NCBI GenBank assembly: GCA_023548195.1
Contig: JAJHZJ010000754.1
Span: 1,054,001-1,118,000, forward strand
Direction: 5' to 3'
Origin: Bettongia penicillata ogilbyi
Lineage: Eukaryota; Chordata; Mammalia; Diprotodontia; Potoroidae
Length of the DNA: 64,000 bases
Shown here: positions 28,401 through 37,400 of the stretch, one piece after another
Layout: each line of letters opens with the position of its first letter
How positions within the stretch are numbered: the first letter of the stretch is position 1
Translations under genes and position numbers: made by a program
Notes under the pieces: generated by a model
The model's database searches: none
Seen by the model: the letters and a program-made list of their open reading frames with translations, nothing else
Told to the model about the DNA's origin: nothing

Positions 28401-31400
28401 TCCTTTAAAAGGAGTTACTTTGGGGACCTTAGGATTCAACCTGGAATTTTTTTTTTTCTGTTTGTTTAAATTTTCTTTTGAAGTCTCCTGGTTAGAAAAG
28501 ATTCTATAACTTTTGAAGTTTTTAAGTGAATAACTTTCTAAAAGCAGAAAGCCTTTACATCTTTACAAAGATATGCTCTATTTTATATAAATGAATGGTA
28601 ACAAATTTGATGGTTTTAAATATTCAGGTGGAGGGAAGAACAAATATGTCATGAGCCAGCTTGGAATGAAGTGGGAAGATCTTTCCTAGAAACTTCTTTG
28701 GAGGAAACTCCCAAATGTATAATTTTCCAATTGAAAAGCCAAATGTTTTTATCTGGCAAAGTGATGGATTTGGGCTTTCAAAGACCTGGTTAGTGATGCT
28801 TCATCTGCATCCCTAGAGCAACTTCTGTTACTCTTTAAAAGACACATTAGAGTAATACTTAAGATAGGAAAGAACAGACAGGAAATTGCTTAGAAATATT
28901 TATATATTATTAACTTTTTTTACTTTGTGTGAAATGTCTCTAATAGATACTTTTCTTTGTAGTTGGAACCTTTGAAAAGACAAATAAAAGTACTCTACAA
29001 ACCTATTGAATATCATATTCTTTTTAACAGATTTTTTCATTTAGAGTTTGTATTTTCCTAAAGTGTAATATGACTTGGTATCCAAAAATTACATTGTAAA
29101 AATAGAACTTAGTATGTGCATATTTTGATTTGGTATATGGACATTTTAACAAGTTTAATCCTTTAACAGATACTCTTTAAAATGGAGTCTTGCTGTATGT
29201 ATATACTTTTAAAGGGAAACTGTATATATATGTTTACAGTATGTGAAAGGCATTGTCAGTTCTTTATTACTTAAATTGAGGTCTCCATCGTAGTTATCCT
29301 CACCATCTTACTGTCTCTGGCAGTAGTGTTGGAAGAAGTTTTCTGGTAAGTAGCTGAAAGGTCACAGTCTTTAATCATCAACACCTAAAGTGTAATTGTT
29401 CGATTTAGCACAGTTTTCCCCTCTATGAAAAGGGGAGACCATCTTAGGTACTAACAGTTGAGTTGCTAATTCTAATGGTCCTTCGTGACTTCATTTTTTT
29501 CTTCTAAATGTCAAGCCATTTTGTTATGGCTTGTTCTAGTTATCTTTCGTTCACTTTCTAAACAGTTTCCAACATCTTTTCTCTTCCCCTTTTTCTTCAG
29601 CATTAATTTGAAACATTTGAATTTTGTTTTTCAAATCTATGCTGTATTGGGAGATCTCTCCCAGCTTGTGCATCCAAGGTCAAGATGGCAAAACTCTTTT
29701 TAAAACAAAACACAGTCTTACATTATGAAACTTATTTGCATAAGGTCATGATGGTGACTTATTTTATTTGTAAGCAGTTTTTTTTACTTGTAGTAAATTG
29801 GATGGTTTACTCTAGAGGGCTGTTGCTATTTATATTTAAGAATGCCCATCCCCCCCCTGACTGGGGTGGTGGTTCTCTGACCTCACCCTAAGCTTTCTGG
29901 CCATAGATGTAAACATTAGAGCTGGAAAGGACCTTCGGTCTCTGCCTTCCCCAGAAGCTGCTATGGAATTCCCATTCAGAACAGAGTATTTGATGAAACG
30001 TGCTATGAATAGCGTTGAATTGCTTGAAGGGACTAGTCATAATACCAAAGGTCATTTATAATTTTTCATTGACTAGTTAAAGTAAAGTAATTTTTATGTG
30101 ACTGATAATTACTTCAGAATCTGCTCTACCTCTTCCTCTACTTACTGTTGTTTCTTTCTCTTATTCTCTCCTTTCTTTATGCCTCATTCCCGCATGTATG
30201 TCTCATGCTTATTCCTAGTATCATTAACTACCCTTTCCACTTTTCCTTTCTTTTCCCCATTTCTGTCTCTTAATTAATTAATTGGTCATAATTTACAACT
30301 GAAATATATTTTTATTATGATGTTTGCCAAATATAGCCTCATAATCCATTTTCCTAACTTAAAAGGTAATGGAATTTTAAAAGTTTTTATTTCTCTTTTT
30401 AAAAAGAAAATTGGTTTCCTTGATCCCTCAAGTTGCTTTTAACTTAAGTGACCTTCCTTTTTCTCCTATCTCTCCCCTCCTCGCCCTCAAGCTCTCAATT
30501 CCCTTCTCTCAACCCCCAGCACCAGTGGTAATTCATATAAATATATGAAATTCTAGAATGTAATAAAACTTGTTTTTCAAATTCTAGAAAACAGTGTTAT
30601 TTATCCTTTAGTCAGTAGAAATAATCTTTCTCTGTATTTGTTAGAGAATCATAGATGTTCCTAAGGCATGACCTTTGTAGGGAACAAATGATCTAAATTT
30701 TCAGTTATTACCAAGAGAAATAATTGACACAAATAATCTTGACACATCTTTCTCTTTTAACTAGCGAAAGGGGAAAGAAAATGTCCCTAAGAACTAGAAA
30801 GTAGAACTTCTTTCATGCAATATTAATTCCTCTTTAAAACCTTTGAAGTTTCCTTCCTGGTGCCTGGCATTTTCTAACTTACAAATAAGTAACTTTTCAC
30901 TTTGTTTAAATCAAAAGCTTGAGAAAATAATGTAAGCTAGAATTTCTTAAGTATTATTTGCATCATGCAATTAATTTTAAAATATGCCCTTGTTTTTTGT
31001 TTTGTTTTTGCCCTTTATGTCTTGGTGCCTTTTAACTCCTGTTTTAGTAAAGTTTTGGTAGGGAAAAGATGTGCATGTTTGTGTCTTTGTGAGTGAATTT
31101 ATTTTTAATCTATAAAAATGTAACAAGTGAATAGAATAAGAGCATTTGAAAATGCTTGTGTGAACCTGAAATGTTTCCATTACTTGGTCAAAGTTGGGAT
31201 ATGGCTCAACCCTTCTAGAAGTATTCTTTATAGAACATACTACTGACTCTTCCTTCTATTTTGATTCTAGACCTATAAGAGTAAAGAATGGTGGTATATC
31301 AAACAACATAGTCCCTCCATGATAAAAGATCTTTCAGTTGAATTCTTGGAGTAATAATTTTAGATATTTTTTTAACCTGCATTTGTGAATTTTATTCTTA

Positions 31401-34400
31401 CTCATTAACTTGCTTAATTTGACACATTTTCAGCATAAATGATTAGTATAGAAGCCAGGATTTCTGTTAGTGGATGTTATTAGTAGAGGAACTTGTCACT
31501 TTTTTTAAAAATCAGTGTTCAAATAACAAGTAGAAAAAGGCTCCTCAACATGATTTTAAAATATTACACTTAATTATGTGTATGGTGAAAAAGCCTTTTC
31601 AGTGCCTTTTTAGTCTTTGTATGCTATGTGTTTTTGGTTAGAAGCTAATTACAAACAACTGGTTTAAAGAACTTAATTCCAAGTCTTTTGGGTAAAGTAA
31701 ATAAACCAGAAAACTTAATAGGTCTTTTTGTCCAAGACCCTCACAAAACCTTATAAACTGGGTTTTGAATGATTTATGATGCGCTTAGTTGGAGTTTATA
31801 TTACTGCAAAGTAATACTGTGTGTAGTTTCCCTACGATAGGAGTTTAGTCCTGCTACGAATGAGGCATTTAAGAAGTTTCTACAAGAAAAAGTCACTGTT
31901 GTTTTGTTGGTTTGAAATTGTTAGAGAAACTGAATGACTGAGGATTGACTTTATGAAACTTAACTTTTTAAGTCAAATTTAGTTACTTCAAAACAGAATC
32001 TGCCATTATAATAATATCTGTATAAAGTTTTAGTAAGGACAGGTAAGTCAAATTAATAACTCAAGACCTTTTGTGTCAAGTATTTTCACCTTTACAGCTG
32101 TGGAGAATTATCGATCCTAAGAGTAAAAATTTACTGTTTAGACCAATAGCTGGACAGCTGTAGAAAAGGAGAACAAGCTTGTTGAGTGGGTATGGATGGC
32201 GGTTTTTAACTAAGCCAGTGAGTTTGTTGAGACTGAGAAAATGCGGAACTGTGGGACTTCAGAATTTCTGTTTAGACCCCTTGACTCCAGAAATGGTACC
32301 TCTCTTTCCTTAAAAAGTGCAGACAGTGAGAGGGTACAAATTTCCTGGGATGTAGAAGGGTACAATGGGAAGAGCATTGGCTCTGGAGGCAGAAGACCTG
32401 GGTTCAGATCCTCTCCCCAGCCTTGTTACTTTTGTAACCGTCAACAGGCACTGAGCCTTTGGGGGTGTGCTGTCCTCCTCTGTGAAATGAGGGGGCTGAA
32501 CGTGATGGCCGCTGAGGTCCCTTCCAGCTCGAGCCCCTGTCCTATCATCCATCTGAGCACATTCTTCTGTCTTACAATCAGAAACCTTTTCCTAAAGGAC
32601 AAAACCACATTTCTTTTGTTTGAATGCATTTAAAATCCTTGTCCGTAGGAATTCGAGTCCACTAATGCAGACTGTGTTTCTGGCAATGGATGCACAGGTG
32701 ATCATGACATAACATGGTAGAGGCTCTTTGGTCTTCTGTGACATAGGGAAGACATGGCCAGGTTTCCTGACCCTTGGTTTTCCGGAGCCTCGTATAATGT
32801 ATCATGACAGTGCTTAACGCTTGTTTCATGTACCTAACCCTCTGCATGATGCTCATTGTTAACTCCGTGGTCACCCAGTCAAATTCAACCTGAGAACAGT
32901 GGATTCATAGCGAAAGGGAAGGTTTCTTTTGTGCCTAAAATGGGCCATACAGGTTATCCATAGTACACAGTATTGTATGTTGAGAGGCCAGAGGAACTGT
33001 TTTGGGGTCAGCTCAGCTTTTGAGAAATTTGCGATTTGTGAGTAAACGCAGATGCTCACATAGGTGAACATTTTGTTCTCTATTGTCACTGAAGTCTCAA
33101 TCTGATTTATATTGGTTTCAAATATGCTGCCTTTGGAAGCCTTGGAGAATAGAAGAAACTTTTTTTTTAAATAGTAACCAAGATACCTTAACCCTGGCAA
33201 CTCATCAAGATTTGGTTTTGTTCCTATCTCTAACAAATTTAAGTTTTAAGTTTAAATTAGTTCTTCTAATTTCCTCGGTGACTAGCAAGTTAAAATCCCC
33301 ACCTTGAGGAATGGATAGTTTTGAATGGTGGATTTAATTTTTCTTTACAGTTCAGAAAGTTTTATTATCTCCATGTTACAGAATGGTGGTGGCTTCTGGG
33401 GTAGTCTCTACGAAGCTTTACAGGACGGCAAAAATGGTTTTTGTTTATTTTTTTTTATCAGCAGAAAAAGATTTTCTTCATTTGACTGTATGGAAAATCT
33501 AAAGATAGATCTACATTGTTAATTCAGAATATTATGCTTGGCTTTTATAGAGCCCTGATTGTTCAGGGCATACCTGTTTGGACATTTGTATACACACCCT
33601 AGATAGAGGGTATGTGCACATTGATTACTGTAAAGCCGACACCAGAACAGTAGCATGGTGAGGTTAGCCACATGAAGGCCTAGCAATGTATTTATGATCA
33701 TACTTGAATTAAAATTGTTGTATTATATAGATAAACATGCACAGTTCCATGTGTGGTTTGCCTATACTTTAAAGGTTTCTTTTGTAGTATTTATTTTATT
33801 AAATTCAGATGAATTTGATTTCAGGATGTTTTAGACTGATCATTGAAATCTATATTAGTGAGCCATGTTAGTAATTCTTGTTAGTAATTTACACTTCAAG
33901 AGGGTGCGTAGTTTAATAGAGGCCAGTTGTGTAAGTGAGATCCTCTTGAGAAAATGGAGATTAGTATTGGCAGAAAGTAGACATTTTTTGACCATCAGAT
34001 GCATAGTTAATGAGAGTTATTGTACAGAGCAACAGCTATAGTCTTCCTTTTTCCTTTTGCTTTAGTTTCTACTGGTTCCCTTGCTCAGCAGTATGCCCAT
34101 CCTAATGCTACCCTACACCCACATACTCCGCATCCTCAGCCATCTGCCACCCCCACTGGACAACAACAGAACCAGCATTCGGGAAGCCACACCGCTCCCA
34201 GCCCTGTGCAGGTAAGGAGAGCTCTTGGGGAGGACTGTGCCAGAGTCTACAGCAGACTGGTCTGCGCACATGGAAGGCATGGTAGCTCTTTGTTGTTATT
34301 GGAGCCGTTACTGAAAATGGTGTAAAAAGATATTATTACTGTTTAAAGCACGGACTTTGTTTGGAACTGTCTTCCTAAAGATTTATGTTTTTCTTAAGAT

Positions 34401-37400
34401 TTTTTTGATGGTTGAATTTATGTAATGTGAATTTTTATATGACTACTTATAAAAGTTTCCTCTAAAATAGAAACTTAATCTTTAAAATCAATTTATGACT
34501 CAAAAATGAATTTTTTTCCATCCTCTAATGTGAGTAATCTGAGATCATTAATAATGATATTTAAGATAGCCCTCTAGAAAAGCCTACCTTTTCATTCTCT
34601 AATTCAGTAGTCTGTAAGTGGACATTGCTTTGTTCTCAAAAACTTTAGTTATGGAAGGTTCTGCTGGAAGGCTAGTTTCTTATTAAAGATTAAAATGAAG
34701 ATTTTAACTCCTCAGAGATGAAATTATTCATAGAAAGAATCGTCACATACGAGAGTTTCACAGGATTCGTTATCATGGATTGGATTGCAATAGGCGTCAT
34801 TGGAAGAGATCTCTAAATAGATAAGACCCACTGCTCCCAGCTCCATTGTTGAAAATGCACGAAAAACTCCAGGAAAGGGAAGGGAGGAAAAAGAGACTTG
34901 TTTTTTCTCAGGCTTTTTCTGGATTAGGGCCTTGGTATTGTATTGCTCTGGTGCTTGTACTTGATCTGTATTGTCTCAGGGCCTTGAGTCTAACTAAGGG
35001 GAGTTGGATCTTTTTCTTAGGGCCAGTATGTGATCTATGCAGCTGTTACTGAGCAATAAAAATTCTCTTTGCAACCTGAAACAGTTCCCCTGCACACCTA
35101 TGAGCATCGCTATACTCTTATGTCCACTATTGCAGAAGAGAAGACGAGTTTATGTTTGCCTGAGACAGCAGCAGTTTTGGGTTGTGCCCTTCTAATTTTC
35201 AGAAAAATGATGTGGTTGGTCCCTTTCCTGCTCCGGCCCTCCATTCTCTGCATGCACCCTCCTCCACTGCTGGTATTATTGCTAACATGAGTGTCTCTGC
35301 ATGAAAGGGGAAAAGGGTGCTTGTCACTAATTCTTCCTTCCTCTTGTTTTGTAGCACCATCAGCACCAAGCTGCACAGGCTCTTCATCTAGCAAACCCCC
35401 AGCAGCAGCCGGCCATTTACCATGCTGGTCTGGCACCAACCCCACCTTCTATGACACCGGGCTCAAATACACAGTCTCCACAAAATAGTTTCCCAGCAGC
35501 ACAACAAACAGTCTTTACGATTCACCCCTCTCATGTGCAGCCTGCATATACCAACCCACCCCACATGGCCCACGTACCTCAGGTAAACCAACTTTAACCA
35601 ACTTTCTGAAGACCAAGTAGAAAGTCAAGATTCTCAGATTGTCAGCAAGCAACCAGACATTCTCCAAGCTAGAAAAGCCCATGTGTGAAGCTCTTTACCT
35701 GTCTCCCTTTATCCTTCAAATACATGTGATCTAGCCATCAATGAATGTTTGTGTGGTTTTATAATGGGAGAAGTTGTTTAGTAGCAGTTCACTAATGTCC
35801 CACAGTTGAAATTTGAAGACTGTCTTTAGAGTGCAACATGTTTCTTCCTTCTCTCTGTGTCTGCTTTGCTTTGTTTACATGGCTTTCTTGCTGTGAGATG
35901 AAAGGTTTGGGGGCATCACACATCCTCTTTACTCTGGAGGTGACTTACCCTGGGTCTGGCAGCTGGAACACTTGAGCATGTCCTCAAGATAAGTTTTCCG
36001 AAAAGGCCTCCTCCCTGTCTGATTCAAATTTCTTCTCAACTCAGTGTTTATACTTCACGAAAAGGCTGGGCCCACAGTGTGGTGCAGCATCCTAAGGGTT
36101 GGAGAACAGAGCCTCTGTTCTGGAAGAATGTGGGGCTCGGCAGCTGCCTTAGGCTTCTCAGGGTGCCACAGGAAGGCCAGGTCTCTGGGACGGCCATCTG
36201 CATAAAGAGACTAAAGGGAAAAGTTACGTAGCAGGTTTTTTGACTGCTGAGGGTGAAAGTGAAGGGAGGGTACATTAGCACTGAGCTGCCTTGCAGTCAG
36301 CTTAGGAGGTTGGTCTGCATGGTTTTCTGTTAACGAAACCTTCTGGATATTAGAATCTTCAAGTCCCAGCCATTTGGTACTCAGCGCCAGTTTTGGTCAA
36401 ATGGTGGTGTAAGGTATATGAGTGTCTAGTGTATTTTCATTAAAATGGCATGGGTGGGGGAGAGGGTATCAGGATGACCTGCCAATTGAGGAATGGATTT
36501 ATTTAGTCAGCAAGTGAATTCTTAGGGATTTTAAGATCGATAATGGTGCCTAGAATGTGTTGGGAAGTTTGGACCTCCTGGCTTAGCAGAATTTTTAGCC
36601 TAGTATACAGTGTCATTAGCATCTTATGGGGTTGGGGAAATGCTTAGATAACCTGAGTGTGGCTTGGACAAGTAATATTTAAGTATCTTTTCTGAAGAAG
36701 ACTAGGCTCTTTGGTGCTCTGGCAAGTTTGGTAAGTTGAATAGGAATATAACGTGAAAGCCAAGGTGAGGTCCAGAAAGACTCGCCTTGTGGTGATTTCT
36801 GAGCTATATTCTAGGAAGAACAAAAACACAAGACCTGCAAGGGAGACCAAAGAAGTGCCTAGGCCTCTCTGAAGTTGTTAGCAAGAAAGAGTAAACGTTT
36901 TTCATTGAAGTCTTAGCATGGTCTCGAATGACATTCATGATTTGAGGTCAGGACAAGGGAGTGCTCTTCCTGGCATCACTCACTCACAACACAACTTAGG
37001 GACAAATCCTTTGGCTTGACTGTTTTGGAATGCATCATTCAGTTATCTATGGTCAAGTAAGACCAAAGAATCTCTTCTGCTTCCCATCCTTAAATCTCCT
37101 GACAGAGCTGCTAGCAACAGAAGAACAGACTTAATCCAACTATCCTTTAGTTCTCCTGGCCTGCCCTTCATGGAGGTGTTTGTGAGTAGTAAGTAGGTTC
37201 TATGGCTAGAGATTGGAAGGAGAAAGATAAATTGTGTATTTAGAGAATTCATGAACCTGAGGATAAATCTCCGAATAGGCAAGTTTACTGGAACATATTC
37301 TTCTCCTCCTGAAGAATATTGTCTTTAAAGTAACTATTTAGATATCACATAACCTGTCAGCATTTCATTTGTGCCTTTGCCTCATGGTAAGCTTTGAAAA

